Source of the DNA: Sphaerosporella brunnea
Lineage: Eukaryota; Ascomycota; Pezizomycetes; Pezizales; Pyronemataceae
Assembly: GCA_008704415.1 (NCBI GenBank)
Contig: VXIS01000157.1
Location: 1 to 64,000, forward strand
Length of the DNA: 64,000 nt
Direction: 5' to 3'
Part shown: positions 10,171-21,932 of the stretch, in pieces
Position numbering within the stretch: position 1 is the first letter of the stretch
Layout: each line of letters begins with the position of its first letter
Notes under the pieces: model-generated
Databases searched by the model: none
Seen by the model: only the letters and a program-made list of their open reading frames with translations
What the model was told of the DNA's origin: nothing
Position numbers and translations under genes: made by a program

Positions 10171-11149
10171 TGGACGCTGAACAGCTGGTGGGTGGCCTGC
10201 GGGAGTGGCAGTGGGTCGCCAGCGGATGGCGTTTAGCCCCGGAGCAGAGGAATGGCGGCACGCGGGGGTGACGCTCAACTTGAACTACATGAACTTTACC
10301 ACACGGTAACAGCCTGAGTGGAGTACAGAGGGTGAGATCTTCAAAGGGTTCTATCGCTGCAGCGATGAGAGCTGACGCTGTGGGCATGTAGATTCGAGAG
10401 TGCCAGCTCGTACAACTTACTTCCAGTGGCCACGTGGTTATCCGGCCGCAAAATATGGTGAGAGTAAATACTATCCCTCGTAGCTGGTTTCCGTGCCAAA
10501 CGGCAAGGGAATTGCGGGCCCTATGTGCGTAGCAACCACCACCTCCTGGCAAAAAATTAGGCGCAGCACTTGTCTAGGTTGTTCTATTTTACAATGAAAG
10601 ATAGTTCCCATAAAACAAATCCTATTTGCAAATTTGCTAGTGGTTGGAGACTCCCGGCGCGGGCGGACCCAGAAACCTCCGCTCCGCACCCATAAACAAC
10701 CCTCCCCCTCCCCACAAAAATTACCTCGCATACAGGACTCAGAATATAGCTACTCCTTGTGAAAGCATCGGAAGTAATTACGTTCCCCGCTCCTAGAACG
10801 GCTGTTGTTTTTCACAACCCGGCTCATCTAGTACTGAAGAGCGGACAGCCACTTCATGTCGCCAGTCGTCCGCTACAGCAAAAAACAAATGCACCCCATG
10901 GACACCACAATTAGTGATGGACACGAGCCGAGTCAGCTCGAGCTAGAAACTCGAGCTGACGGGACGAGCCGATCCGATCCTTCGTCCTCTACGAGCCGAG
11001 CGTGGAGGATCGGCTCGCGCCAGTTCGACGTTTCAGCATGATGGGGGGTTCTGATGGGGAGGGTTTATGTGAATGAAAACCATAGCGAGTGTTGTAGAAT
11101 AAAAACAAATAATCAAAATTGACTGCGCCATATAGAAACATCGAGTCGC
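10171..11149. other. Intergenic with nested short hairpins at 10932-11014
   Basis: No gene is supported. An 11-bp perfect hairpin (GTCAGCTCGAG at 10932-10942 with its complement at 10950-10960) is followed by GAGCCGATCC and its complement near 11003-11014. A palindrome-rich patch of ~100 bases results. Confidence 0.5.
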
Positions 11150-11520
11150 TTGTTGCTGTCGCGACGATCTCCCGAATCCAGTCTCACTGCGGCACTGTTT
11201 GAAAATCCGTTGAAAAAAATATTGGACCAACATCGACGATTTTACTGCGCAGCGTATTGCGCAGATTCTCGATCCCACTGCAAGTGCTACGGTTTTACAC
11301 AAATGGGTTGGCAGCCATCATGGATTTCTACCGCGCAGTGGCAGTACCAAACAGTCTGGGAATCGGACTGCCTAAATTTTGCTCTCCCTACGGCTCCGAC
11401 TGAGGACGACTCAACAGCTTCTTCCCACGCTGTGGAGAACCCTCTAGATGAAGACTTGGACTTTCTTTTCTTCGCCAATAGCCAGAGTTGCAGAGACGCA
11501 GCCAGAGTTTACACGGTACG
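11150..11520 (+). mobile_element. Possible hAT transposase remnant
   Basis: The plus-strand frame carries a stretch resembling the conserved C-terminal core of fungal hAT transposases: a hydrophobic segment, then GFTQMGWQPSWISTAQWQ and a following VWES motif (compare the typical YF-x-W-x2-WI-x2-AK-x5-LW). An acidic DEDLDFL motif comes next. Several residues expected in the core are missing, so it is degenerate at best. No terminal repeats were found. Confidence 0.4.
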
Positions 11521-14420
11521 TATTTGAGTTGGTATAAGCGTGCGAGGTCAACCCTGGTCGAGATTTTATACTACTCGCACACAGATATATGATGAGGTCG
11601 CTGGTTGCTCACCAAGCCGCATTCACAGCACTGAGGGGGGCATAGGCCCCAGGGACGATCCAACCGTGACGCCAGTGAAACCCTACTTACAAATTACTGG
11701 TCCTGACCTGAGACTCATGCGTTATCACTCGTTGCAATCACACCTAAATTTTGCGCTCATACCCTTCAGGGCATTAATTATGTGTGATATGTACCGTTAG
11801 CACCAGATAATCTTAGCTTTTGGGCAATGCCTTTTCCCGGGCCCGCTCGTGTCCCGCCTACAAGTCCATGCGTTGGTTCACCACTGATCATGTGCATGCT
11901 CCTATCCCAGACTGGGCCAGACAACATGAAATGTCGGGTGTCTAAGCACAAAAGTATCCGGGGCCCACAACGCATCAATGAAAGTTACTCTGCCCAGTTT
12001 GGGCACATGATCACTTTCTATTGGCATAGCTAACAGTCCTTTTGGAAGAGTCCCCACAAGAACCAGTGTTTTGCCGAGCACTGACCCCAAAAAAGGTGTG
12101 AGGTGTACATATCATTTACTCTAGGAACAAGAAGTCGGCCTAGGGGAATATACTCCGATACCAGTTTAGACAACCGTCCTCCGCCTGTGCCGCAGCCCCA
12201 GAGCCAATCGACCGAAGACCGTGGTACGGAGGAACGGCTGTGTTGGTGATCAGCGGTGGTGGCAAAGGAGTTTGACGTGTCATCTCCTGTTCGGCAGACA
12301 TACTGCGCTGCACTGCGCGCAACGTGTGTCCAAGTCCCTATTTTTTTCTGCAACCGTCAGGTTATGCTTGTCCAACACGGCTTGACCAGAGCTTGAAAAT
12401 GACGCGCAATTGTAAACGGTGGGCAACGAGGGATGGCTGTTACTTTAGAACATGGAACAAAACCGATAACAAGAGGTGTTTGTGCGGGCCCAAAAGCCCA
12501 CCGTGGAGAGAAAAGGCGGTGCAGGACTCAGAATGGCGAGTCCTTCTCTGAGTTTTCCGTAGGGGTTTTCATGCGAATCCAGAGCTTTGAAAGCCTACGC
12601 CAAGTCGCAGTCGTGAATCATGATGTTGCATAACTTTGAAAAACCAACTCCCCGGATATTCCAGCAACTTTCATTCCATGACAAGTTTGCTCGCTAGAAC
12701 CCTGCCCTCCTAACACCAGACAGTATTTTTTGAGTGAACGGGCTGGGGCCTGTGTAATACTACACCGTCAAATAGAATTCCGTTGAAGCTGGAGGTGCTG
12801 CAGATATCTGGCGTCTAATATTGCCCCGCGCGGTTAAAGATCCCCAACGCGCGTCAGGGGAAACCCTAACCACGTCCGAAACCCTATCCAAAGTGCTGTA
12901 AAATACATAGTGGAGGTCCATACAAAAACCGTGAATACCTTGGCTGCCGGCTGACGGCAATGCTAAGTTCCTGAAAATTCGACCTTTTCAGGTTGGCGTC
13001 TGGGCAGAACACCACTGGCCGGCCTACTTACAAGGCGTTGCAGTAGGGATGTCAGCCTAGCGTGTGACAGTATTGTCAGGCGTTGTCATTTATGGATTGA
13101 TACTGTAACGGATGAGACGTGACAACGCCAAGCAGTTAGTTTGCGGCTAGTGGGGTGGCTGGCACTGCAGGGAGTTCTGAAGGGAGTTCTGATTTACCTG
13201 TGGTCGAAAACATAAAAGCAACATGGGCCTTCCTTGGGCGCAATGAAGGAAGGTGTCACAGTGTTTCGCTGTGGCTGGCGTGGTTTCTCGCGGTGGCTGA
13301 GGTGCCTAGTGGTGGCACACGCTTTGTATCGATACATGTAGAGTACATGCAACGATACACTGTAGTTTATCGGATCCCACGATACTATATTTTGACTTCC
13401 CTACACGGTTGCAGTGTTCACATAGAAACAACTGTACTAATTCAGGGGTGCACTGTGGCGGAGTCAAGTGTAGTCTGAAAACGATCGGCTATACTCTCTT
13501 ATTGGACCCGGCTAAACCCATGGGATAATATTCGGCAAACGCAATTAAAAATGCTTGTGTGTATGGAGAGTAGAATGCGGCGTACGCGTTCCGGGACCAC
13601 ATTCGTCACGTTCCAGGCTTTCGGTTCCGAAGCTCTGGAACCGGCGAGTCGTGCATGGACGCGGCGTATTATGTTCCGCAGTCGGTCAAGGAACTCCATC
13701 GGACATTTCTAGGTAGCTTGCGTTTGACGGCCGTGAATCGGCAGCTAAAGATCTCACATCCACCCCTCCAAACACGCACACGCGGGATAGTTTCCCTACC
13801 CGGGAATGGCTGCAAGATCTAGTCTGTTAGTCAGCTACCGGGAAGCCACAAGTGGCATACTCGAGTAGCTACGCCAACTTGCTTGGCATAAAAGTGGCCG
13901 CCTACAGACTATGCAAGGCCCAGCCGGTGGGACATCGTTTGCGCAAATAACACATTAACAAAACTTAGTACCAAAATGCAATGCGTAATTTACGTGTAGT
14001 GGCATAGGAAACAGCGAGGAGAGAAGGATCATGATGGCATTCACAAGAAGGAGCACGGTCTTAACAACGCCCCAATACAATGTGTACTGAGCAGTAAATG
14101 GGTAGGAGAAAAACCAAACTGAAATATTCTCTTTCTTGAGGGTCAAAAAAAAAAAAAAAATGCGTATTATCTCGGGAACGAATAACAACTCATCCTATGG
14201 GAATAAATAAACGGAGAGAAATCTTGAGTAGAATTTCTGGCACATGAAGTACTTATCTAATAAAATGAAATCGCAGCCATAATTTTTGTAGAGCCGTGCA
14301 AAGGAGTGGGAGTGTGGTTATGCTGTGGTGCCAAACGGTTGAGAGACATTTTCAAACGGTCATGGATCGTGCCAAACACCTGTGCCTAAAAGGCCGGTTG
14401 GTCAATTTGTTAGGGCGACC
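11521..14420. other. Gene-poor intergenic region
   Basis: Numerous short frames, none with convincing protein character. Imperfect inverted motifs occur (GATCATGTGC near 11886 and its complement near 12005). Poly-A of 17 bases near 14144-14160. Nothing else is supported. Confidence 0.45.
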
Positions 14421-14450
14421 GTCTGAAACCAGTAGTCCTAAACGCGCCCT

Positions 14451-14508
14451 AAGTGGTATAATGGTAGAGCAGTGTTCTGCGTTCAACTCCAGGCCTTGGC
14501 AGTTGTTA
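14451..14508 (+). other. tRNA-like fragment
   Basis: The sequence has an A-box/D-arm-like part (GTGGTATAATGGTAGAGCA) and a B-box-like part (GTTCAACTCC) only ~24 bases apart. The anticodon arm is missing. It looks like a deleted tRNA or the head of a tRNA-derived SINE. A long T run (14629-14647) lies downstream. Confidence 0.35.
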
Positions 14509-15700
14509 TTTTTTTGCTTTCTATCCATTCTTCTATTCAGTAAATGCGTAAGAATGCGTCTTAATATGCATTAGTTACACACTTAAGACACACTTAAGAC
14601 ACATTTAAAACATTTTTCACATGACGCATTTTTTTTTTTTTTTTTTTACGACGCATTCGATGTCCCGTCGTGCCGGCTTCGGGGACTGTTCTTCGGGGCG
14701 CACTCCCATCGCCCTGGTGCTAGCGTTGGGTGCGCAGCCAACGGGACCGCAAGATCGGTGAGCTTGCCACAAGGCCGAGCTTCTCAATTCTTCCTTTGTG
14801 AGAGGCGTTGACGGAACTGGATGATTTTCTCAGAAAATTCAATGCCGAACAGAGGGTTCCCTATTGCTCTCCCAGAAGAGGCTTCAGAACTGGAGAAAGG
14901 AGAGGAGTAAGAAACACTGTGAAGTGGATATCCGCTGTGTATTGCGGGCACCCGAGGTACGGCGTCTTCCTTGCTGTACTTGCGCGGCCTGGAAACGCGT
15001 ACTGGGCATCGGGGCGTCTACGTAACCCCCCTGATACCAACCAGTAGGCCGTTTTCACTAGTCCGATTGTGGTATTTATTGACGTTGCAGCTTACAGACA
15101 GGGTGCAACGTGAGCCAGTCACGTGTTGAACATTGTCCAGGCAAATACCGATTCTACGCGAGTACTGTCGTTGCCGGATCTTTCAATACTATGGTTACCT
15201 GTTTTGGGAGTTCCCTTCACACTGGCCGTTGCAGGTTTCGTCCGCCGAGTACTCGACGGCGACAGGTAACTGCACGCTAATCCGCCAAGGTGTCTGTTCA
15301 AGGTGCCCAAAGTAAAGATACTAAGAGAATTGAATGTTGGGGAACCGAAAGATCCACCCCTTTACCCAGTGGTGTTTGAGATTGTTCCAGCAAGGCCTTA
15401 GCTGTCGTGGTACTTGGAGTTCTGCGGATCGCAAGGAGGATCGTTGAAGCTCAATTGCGCAATTCAGGCCTGATAGTTGCGACTGAGAGCACATATACAA
15501 TACACCTGCCTTAATTGTCTTGTAGGGATCCGTAGTAGAGGTGGCAGTAGTATTTGTGGATGTAGGATTTTGTTCGTCGGCCATCCATCGCGCGACTAGA
15601 CTCCACCAGGCGATCTCGGAGAGTACCATGCTTAGCGCCTCTTTGTCGACGTCTACACAATTGGCCTGTATCATGAAGGTCAGAACAGCAACTTGGGCGA
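14509..15700. other. Intergenic upstream of the proline-rich protein gene
   Basis: Contains a ~19-base T run at 14629-14647 and short meaningless frames. The last ~200 bases form the promoter side of the next gene. Confidence 0.45.
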
Positions 15701-15707
15701 ACTCCCG

Positions 15708-15715
15708 TATAAAAG
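15708..15715 (+). promoter_or_regulatory. TATA box for the proline-rich protein gene
   Basis: TATAAAAG lies 176 bases upstream of the ATG at 15891. A C/A-rich leader between them contains CAACA/CAATC motifs typical of strongly transcribed fungal genes. Confidence 0.6.
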
Positions 15716-15890
15716 AGCCATGAAATCCTCCAACTCTCGACTTATTCTTCATACAACTGACAGCTAAACAACCAAGCAAGTACTTGAGTTTCCCGCCATA
15801 ATCCCAATACTTTCCAGCGTTCAATCAATCTTCATCTACCAACACTGCAATCCGTTTTTATCAAACAATCAACCCCATATAAACTACAAT

Positions 15891-17750
15891 ATGCGTTCTT
15901 TTATCGTTCTCCTTGCCGCCTCTCTCCTCACCGTTGCCCAAGCGGCGCCCATCGAACCTGGCGAGGCGCCCGCTGGAGCGCACATCGCCGGAATCGAGTC
16001 GACTCCGACCCCTCTTCCTCCGGTTCCTCACCACGCCCGGGCCGCCCCCCCTCCTCCGGCGCCTCCGGTGCCTAAGGTTCCCGCCCCGGCCCCTAAGCCA
16101 CCGGCTCCCAAGGAGCCTCGTGCTGTTCCTCCTCCGCCTCACACCGAAGCTCCGACGCCTCCTCCTCCGGCTGGAGCTCCTGCTCCCAAGGCTCAGGCTC
16201 CAGCCCCCAAGGAGCCCAGAGCTGTCCCTCCTCCCCCTCACACCAAAACTCCGGCGCCTCCTCCTCCGGCTAAAACTCCCACTCCCAAGGCTCCTTCTCC
16301 CAAGGCTCCTACTCCCCAGGCTCCCGCCCCCAAGGAGCCCAGGGCTGTCCCTCCTCCCCCTCACACCGAAACTCCGGCGCCTCCTCCTCCGGCTAAAACT
16401 CCTACTCCCAAGGCTCCCGCTCCCAAGGCTCCCGCCCCCAAGGAGCCCAGAGCTGTTCCTGCTCCTCCTCACGCCGAAACTCCGGCGCCTCCTCCTCCGG
16501 CTAAAACTCCTACCCCCAAGGCTCCTACTCCCAAGGCTCCCGCCCCCAAGGAGCCCAGAGCTGTTCCTCCTCCCCCTCACACCGAAACTCCGGCACCTCC
16601 TCCTCCGGCTAAAACTCCTTCTCCCAAGGCTCCTACTCCCCAGGCTCCCGCCCCCAAGGAGCCCAGGGCTGTCCCTCCTCCCCCTCACACCGAAACTCCG
16701 GCGCCTCCTCCTCCGGCTAAAACTCCTACCCCCAAGGCTCCTACTCCCAAGGCTCCCGCCCCCAAGGAGCCCAGAGCTGTTCCTCCTCCCCCTCACACCG
16801 AAACTCCGGCACCTCCTCCTCCGGCTAAAACTCCTACTCCCAAGACTCCTACTCCCAAGGCTCCCGCCCCCAAGGAGCCCAGGGCTGTTCCTGCTCCTCC
16901 TCACGCCGAAACTCCGGCGCCTCCTCCTCCGGCTAAAACTCCCACTCCCAAGGCTCCTACCCCCAAGGCTCCTACTCCCAAGGCTCCCGCCCCCAAGGAG
17001 CCCAGAGCTGTCCCTCCTCCCCCTCACACCAAAACTCCGGCACCTCCTCCTCCGGCTAAAACTCCTACTCCCAAGACTCCTACTCCCAAGGCTCCCGCCC
17101 CCAAGGAGCCCAGAGCTGTTCCTGCTCCTCCTCACGCCGAAACTCCGGCGCCTCCTCCTCCGGCTAAAACTCCTACCCCCAAGGCTCCTACTCCCAAGGC
17201 TCCCGCCCCCAAGGAGCCCAGAGCTGTTCCTCCTCCCCCTCACACCGAAACTCCGGCACCTCCTCCTCCGGCTAAAACTCCTTCTCCCAAGGCTCCTACT
17301 CCCCAGGCTCCCGCCCCCAAGGAGCCCAGGGCTGTCCCTCCTCCCCCTCACACCGAAACTCCGGCGCCTCCTCCTCCGGCTAAAACTCCTACCCCCAAGG
17401 CTCCTACTCCCAAGGCTCCCGCCCCCAAGGAGCCCAGAGCTGTTCCTCCTCCCCCTCACACCGAAACTCCGGCACCTCCTCCTCCGGCTAAAACTCCTAC
17501 TCCCAAGACTCCTACTCCCAAGGCTCCCGCCCCCAAGGAGCCCAGGGCTGTTCCTGCTCCTCCTCACGCCGAAACTCCGGCGCCTCCTCCTCCGGCTAAA
17601 ACTCCTACCCCCAAGGCTCCTACTCCCAAGGCTCCCGCCCCCAAGGAGCCCAGAGCTGTTCCTCCTCCTCCTCACACTAAAGCCCCGGCGCCTCGTCCTG
17701 CTGAAATTCCCGCTCCTAAGGTTCCTACCCACCATGTTCTTCGTGTCTAG
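15891..17750 (+). CDS. Secreted proline-rich repeat protein
   Basis: A single exon of 619 residues. The N-terminus (MRSFIVLLAASLLTVAQA) is a clear signal peptide with cleavage after AQA. The mature protein is almost wholly Pro/Ala/Lys/Thr/Glu: fifteen copies of a ~36-residue unit built on APKEPRAVPPPPHTETP followed by PPPPAKTPTPKAP spacers. Unit variants (HTE, HAE, HTK) follow the order A'-E-E-E-A'-K twice, so a six-unit block of 663 bp has itself been duplicated (starts near 16440 and 17103). The composition suggests an extended cell-wall or extracellular protein like extensins; there are no Cys and no enzymatic motifs. ATG chosen because it starts the signal peptide and follows a TATA box. 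The protein ends THHVLRV. Confidence 0.85.
   Translation: MRSFIVLLAASLLTVAQAAPIEPGEAPAGAHIAGIESTPTPLPPVPHHARAAPPPPAPPVPKVPAPAPKPPAPKEPRAVPPPPHTEAPTPPPPAGAPAPKAQAPAPKEPRAVPPPPHTKTPAPPPPAKTPTPKAPSPKAPTPQAPAPKEPRAVPPPPHTETPAPPPPAKTPTPKAPAPKAPAPKEPRAVPAPPHAETPAPPPPAKTPTPKAPTPKAPAPKEPRAVPPPPHTETPAPPPPAKTPSPKAPTPQAPAPKEPRAVPPPPHTETPAPPPPAKTPTPKAPTPKAPAPKEPRAVPPPPHTETPAPPPPAKTPTPKTPTPKAPAPKEPRAVPAPPHAETPAPPPPAKTPTPKAPTPKAPTPKAPAPKEPRAVPPPPHTKTPAPPPPAKTPTPKTPTPKAPAPKEPRAVPAPPHAETPAPPPPAKTPTPKAPTPKAPAPKEPRAVPPPPHTETPAPPPPAKTPSPKAPTPQAPAPKEPRAVPPPPHTETPAPPPPAKTPTPKAPTPKAPAPKEPRAVPPPPHTETPAPPPPAKTPTPKTPTPKAPAPKEPRAVPAPPHAETPAPPPPAKTPTPKAPTPKAPAPKEPRAVPPPPHTKAPAPRPAEIPAPKVPTHHVLRV
16120..17690 (+). repeat. 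~108-bp tandem repeats with a duplicated 663-bp higher-order block
   Basis: Fifteen repeat units are recognisable from the CCCAAGGAGCCCAGRGCTGT core. Units vary by insertion or loss of 15-bp KAPTP modules. Identical variant order in 16440-17102 and from 17103 onward indicates a recent segmental duplication inside the array. Confidence 0.9.
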
Positions 17751-18118
17751 AATCGTCGAAGGCGAGGGAGTCTTGAGATGACTTTTTGTTGATTTTTTCC
17801 TTTGCTTATAGTTGTTGCTCTTATCTTGTTTTTCTACGCTCTTTTTATTCTTGAATTTGGTGTATGATGTATCTAGAATTGCAGGAAAATCAACACAGTG
17901 TTGGCCTGAAAACCGCGTCCGTCTTTAAATCCAGTGCTTCGCTGTGTTTCTGATCAAGCAATATCGCGAGAAATTGTATGGTAGACGGTACTAAAACCAA
18001 AAGTTGCTGCCTTTGATCGCCCAGCGCCAAAAACAAAACACCAGCCCAAAAACAAACCAGCCCAAAAACAAACCAGCCCAAAAAACAAACCAGCCCAAAA
18101 ACAAAACACCACCATAAA
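17751..18118. repeat. Convergent intergenic region with a 16-bp tandem repeat
   Basis: Holds the 3' side of the proline-rich gene and, at about 18040-18110, four to five copies of CAGCCCAAAAACAAAC with small indels. No gene seen. Confidence 0.75.
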
Positions 18119-19480
18119 TCATACATGGGGTAAATACTCCGACCAATCGACATTAAGATACGCACTCAATTCCAGTTCCCTCAACCCCAAAAACACCTCC
18201 ACAATCAAATACAATCTGGCAACACCATACAAAATCGCCAGGGGAAGGATACTCCAAAATTCAAACGGAAGCGGCAAATCCTTCCGAAGCCTTTTCCCCT
18301 CCCTCTCGGCTACAGCTTTATCCATCATGGCTACGCCGGCGCGCTTCGGTTTAAACACTCGAAAAAACATGCGCTGCCAGCGGCCGTTGCGATGCCACGC
18401 GGCCGCCTTCTCAAAAATCCAAAACACCGCGGTGGTGCCGAAGAGGAACATGCTTGAGACCCGCCACAATATCAACTCGATTTTCGAAGGGAACGTTAAG
18501 TTCCACCCTGCAAGATGGATCGCGGCGTACCCCAGCGTTGCCACGCAAAGGTAGCCCTGGTATCCGTTGAGGTCCGGAAAGCTGTCGTTGCCGATCCGCG
18601 AAATCGGCCGCGTGGTCGGTATCTTCAGGTGCATGAACGCCTGCACGTTCAGGTTCCAGCTGGGCCGGAAGTCTTCGATGAAATCTAGCGGCGTCTGTTG
18701 CCAGTCATCCACCACTGCACCCTCGCCGCTGGCTGCTTGCAGGATCTCTTCGATACTTGTTCGAAGGGGTAGCTTGATCGGCGTACCGACATCCAGGGGT
18801 TTGTGCAGCCAGCACCAGGCGGTCAGGAACGAACACACCACTATCGCGAGGGAGAACAGCTCTAGCGTTGTTACTGCTAGACGCTGTGCTGCGCGGCCGA
18901 TACATTGCAGCACCAGATATCCGGCCTGGAACAGAGTGATGAACTTTGCAAATTTGTCCTGCTTGGACTTGTCCTCCATTTCCTCCTTGGTTACTTCGGG
19001 GAATTCGAGATAGTTGTGGGTAACCAGCCAGTGCAGATGTTTCGACGCGATCGGAAACGGCGGTGTGCCGTCGGATGGCACGAGTAGGAAGCCCCCCATG
19101 TCGGCGAAAAAGCCATGCCGGATCGTCCACTGCTTATATCCCGACTCGTGGAATAGGATCACGGATTCTCGAGCGGCGTTCCATTGGCCGCTCGCTACGG
19201 TGAGGACGAACTCCGGCCCGATGAGTGCTATGCCCATCCAGAATAGCTTGCGGCCGATGAACCGCCACATCCCTTCGCTTGTGGCGGGCACGTTGAGGCA
19301 AAGCATAACATACGTGCAGATGAAAATGGTGAAGAGGCACGCCCAGAGGATGTCCATGGTCCCCCGGCTGTTGGGCTGGTTGACCCAGCCATAGATGCGG
19401 CCGTTGGAGGAAGCAGTGAGCGCCGCGGTTACAAGGGTTGTTGTCAAGTTCTGCGAGGTTGTGTCGTTGCTTGCAGTCAT
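18119..19480 (-). CDS. Polytopic fungal membrane protein, unknown function
   Basis: Intronless, 453 residues. Hydrophobic segments appear at about 42-64 (LWACLFTIFICTYVMLCLNV), 82-97, 207-228, 308-330, 345-362 and 398-425. Long hydrophilic loops lie between them, the largest containing WTIRHGFFADMGGFLL and a KEEMEDKSKQDKFAK stretch. This layout is that of the widespread uncharacterised fungal integral membrane proteins that begin with a short Ser/Thr-rich lumenal tail. No catalytic motif is recognised. The 3' end meets the simple repeat shared with the neighbouring convergent gene. No TATA box was identified upstream. Confidence 0.85.
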   Translation of the reverse strand: MTASNDTTSQNLTTTLVTAALTASSNGRIYGWVNQPNSRGTMDILWACLFTIFICTYVMLCLNVPATSEGMWRFIGRKLFWMGIALIGPEFVLTVASGQWNAARESVILFHESGYKQWTIRHGFFADMGGFLLVPSDGTPPFPIASKHLHWLVTHNYLEFPEVTKEEMEDKSKQDKFAKFITLFQAGYLVLQCIGRAAQRLAVTTLELFSLAIVVCSFLTAWCWLHKPLDVGTPIKLPLRTSIEEILQAASGEGAVVDDWQQTPLDFIEDFRPSWNLNVQAFMHLKIPTTRPISRIGNDSFPDLNGYQGYLCVATLGYAAIHLAGWNLTFPSKIELILWRVSSMFLFGTTAVFWIFEKAAAWHRNGRWQRMFFRVFKPKRAGVAMMDKAVAEREGKRLRKDLPLPFEFWSILPLAILYGVARLYLIVEVFLGLRELELSAYLNVDWSEYLPHV

Positions 19481-21932
19481 CTGGAGTTTCCTATGATTTC
19501 CGTGACCGAACTTGGAGATTGGAGGAGTCGATCCGGACGGGCCACGGCGAGTGATCGTTTGTGTTCGGCAGCGAAGTTGAAGTTATCTGTTAACGTTGGT
19601 TGTGTATAGTACCTAGGACAAGTCTAGTTCTCAGGAGACTGTTATACTCTAGTGAACTGAAGAGTGTGGACACAGCGGCTGCCACACTTGCAACATATCC
19701 TGAGACAGAGAGTCAGGCAGCAGTGCTGCGCATGCATGTATCTGCAGTGTGTTCTAAACATGTTACATACCACCGAGAAAAGGTCTTCTATGCCATCTAA
19801 GCGCGTGCACACACAACAACGTGACACGACACAAAAAATAACCAAATGCAAAAAAAAACGGGACAGCGCATGTTGCCCTGTAATACTATAAAACACTCGA
19901 GCAAGGCAATGTACATACTTCGTACTACTAGAGTAGATAATAGGTAACCGCTTTGTTGGCGTGGGTGCGAACTGCAACTTGGAAAAAATAGCAAATTAGC
20001 AATGCAACAAACATAAAAAACCCGCACCAAAAAAATGAAGACAAAGTTCAGAGAGAAAGAAAAAACACAATGCTGTGCTGTAAGTACTCCAATTTGTTTT
20101 TACTGATTTTCAGACGAGTTTTGATGTTGTCGAGTCGTCGCGTTGTTGGAGTGCGCGACACTTAGTTTCGGTAGCTGACGTGGGCAAATAGGAGGGCGGA
20201 CGACAGGTGCTGGTTTTGCAAGAGGGCGCCACCCCAGACCAGGGAACACCTCTTCAAGTCCTGTGTTCCAGGTAGAACAAGCTGTGTTGTGGAAGCTGGT
20301 TGGTGTAGCCACGATGCAAGAAGGAAAGATCGAGAGTGGGAGAATGAAAGTCCCCACCCCATCAAGGTGCTGTTAGCAGGCGACCGATGTACCCAGGCCC
20401 ATGCTGGATTTCCCAGTAAACACAAACGCCCGAGAAGCCAAGAATGTAGAGACAATCTTTTCTTGAATTATTTTGAAAAAAGACACACCCGACTGTAGGC
20501 CTTTACGGCCTAAGGGCAGTCTACATGTTGCGTGTATCGGCCGAATACATTATGATTAAAACAAAACAAAACAAAATAGTTTCGGTAGCGCGAGGGGATT
20601 GAGCGATCAAACAACCACAGAAGAGAATCGTTATACCACATCATAACGAAAACAGAAGCTATTTCTGAAGCTTAGAAATGAAGAGAATCATGCGTAGAGT
20701 AATTCTACGCTTTCCAAGTCCAATTTGGAGTTGTGGCTGTGGAGCTATAAACGATCAAAGCTTGGGTGAGGCAGCCCACCAAAAAATGATTGCAGAGCCT
20801 CGAGAATTACCATATTAGGCAGGTCTAGTGAGCAGCTATGATGCAAACATCACAGAATCTCACTCATTATTGCCAAAAATGGCAAGATTTCGGGAATAAT
20901 TTTTTGGGCTTTGCCAAGAATGCCAAGGACGCTACCGAAACTAAATGTCTTGCACTCTATGTTGTATGCGCGCATGCAGCGCTTGACATAAAAAATCTTT
21001 GCTGCCAGGCTAGGCCTGGTTGATCTTTGGACTCTCCTTTGTTCAGTCACACCAATTTCCTTGGTGCGCGAGCAGATGTGATGTCTTTCTTATTTTATTC
21101 CCTTTGTTCCCTCCGAGCCTAGGGGCATCATGTAGCTTCTTCTGTATGTCATGGCTGCGGGCGGCCGAACACAATATCATTGAAACAAAGAAAACCTTTT
21201 CTGCCTCTAACCGCATTAACATAACTGAGCGTAAGTTCCTGTGCTCTATTCAGACGTACATCGAGCATTTCCCTCAGCCCGTGCAGAGTTTTCGGAGAGT
21301 CTTATTCCTTCATTCAGCGAAGGCGTGCGCGCGTGAGAGCAAGCAGACGAGGCAGCGGAAAGGCGAATATCTCTGTATTTTCTTTTCTCAGGGCTTGTGG
21401 CCGGAATGTTTCTATATGCGCCGGGTCAGTGCATACATTTATTTATATGCAAAACACAGAAGCCTCACAAATGTCTCTGTGCGGCAAGGTCAGCAATTTA
21501 ACCCATCCACGATCCAGCGGGTTCAATGCAAAGCAAAAAAACGGCCTATCGTCGTGAACAGTCCTTACTGGAGCTCGTGAGACATGCTGAGGCTGCAAGA
21601 CAGGCGACTGTCATCACAGGCCCCATAACCAACTCGTGGGGGGAACCCGGATGGGGATACCCGGCATGTCGGCAGCGATTTTCGGTCACTCGAGAAGCGC
21701 CGGTGTATCCAGCTTATAAATACGAAATTTTTTTGTTTTTTGCCAGGCAGCCAGCCGTAGCCGTACGTGGTGCAGAACTTTATCTGCATGCGCATGACAC
21801 GTAGAAAAAAAAATAGATGCGTCTCCCATCCCAGCCCCTGAAAGCAGCCCCGCAACTCAAAAGCACTTCATTGAATGTAACTCCATCAGCTCCCGCGAGC
21901 AACTTTTTCGTTCGGGCCCCCGCTTAGACAAG
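19481..21932. other. Intergenic, nothing supported
   Basis: About 2.4 kb with only short frames lacking protein character; A-rich patches near 19840-19860 and 19985-20070. A short palindrome GGCCTTTACGGCC occurs near 20500. No RNA gene, terminal repeat or conserved motif was identified. Confidence 0.45.

Noticed and set aside
15861..17735. 624-residue minus-strand open frame rich in Gly/Arg/Ser repeats
   Set aside because: It is the antisense of the proline-rich array; its openness follows from repeat composition. The plus frame has a signal peptide and TATA box.
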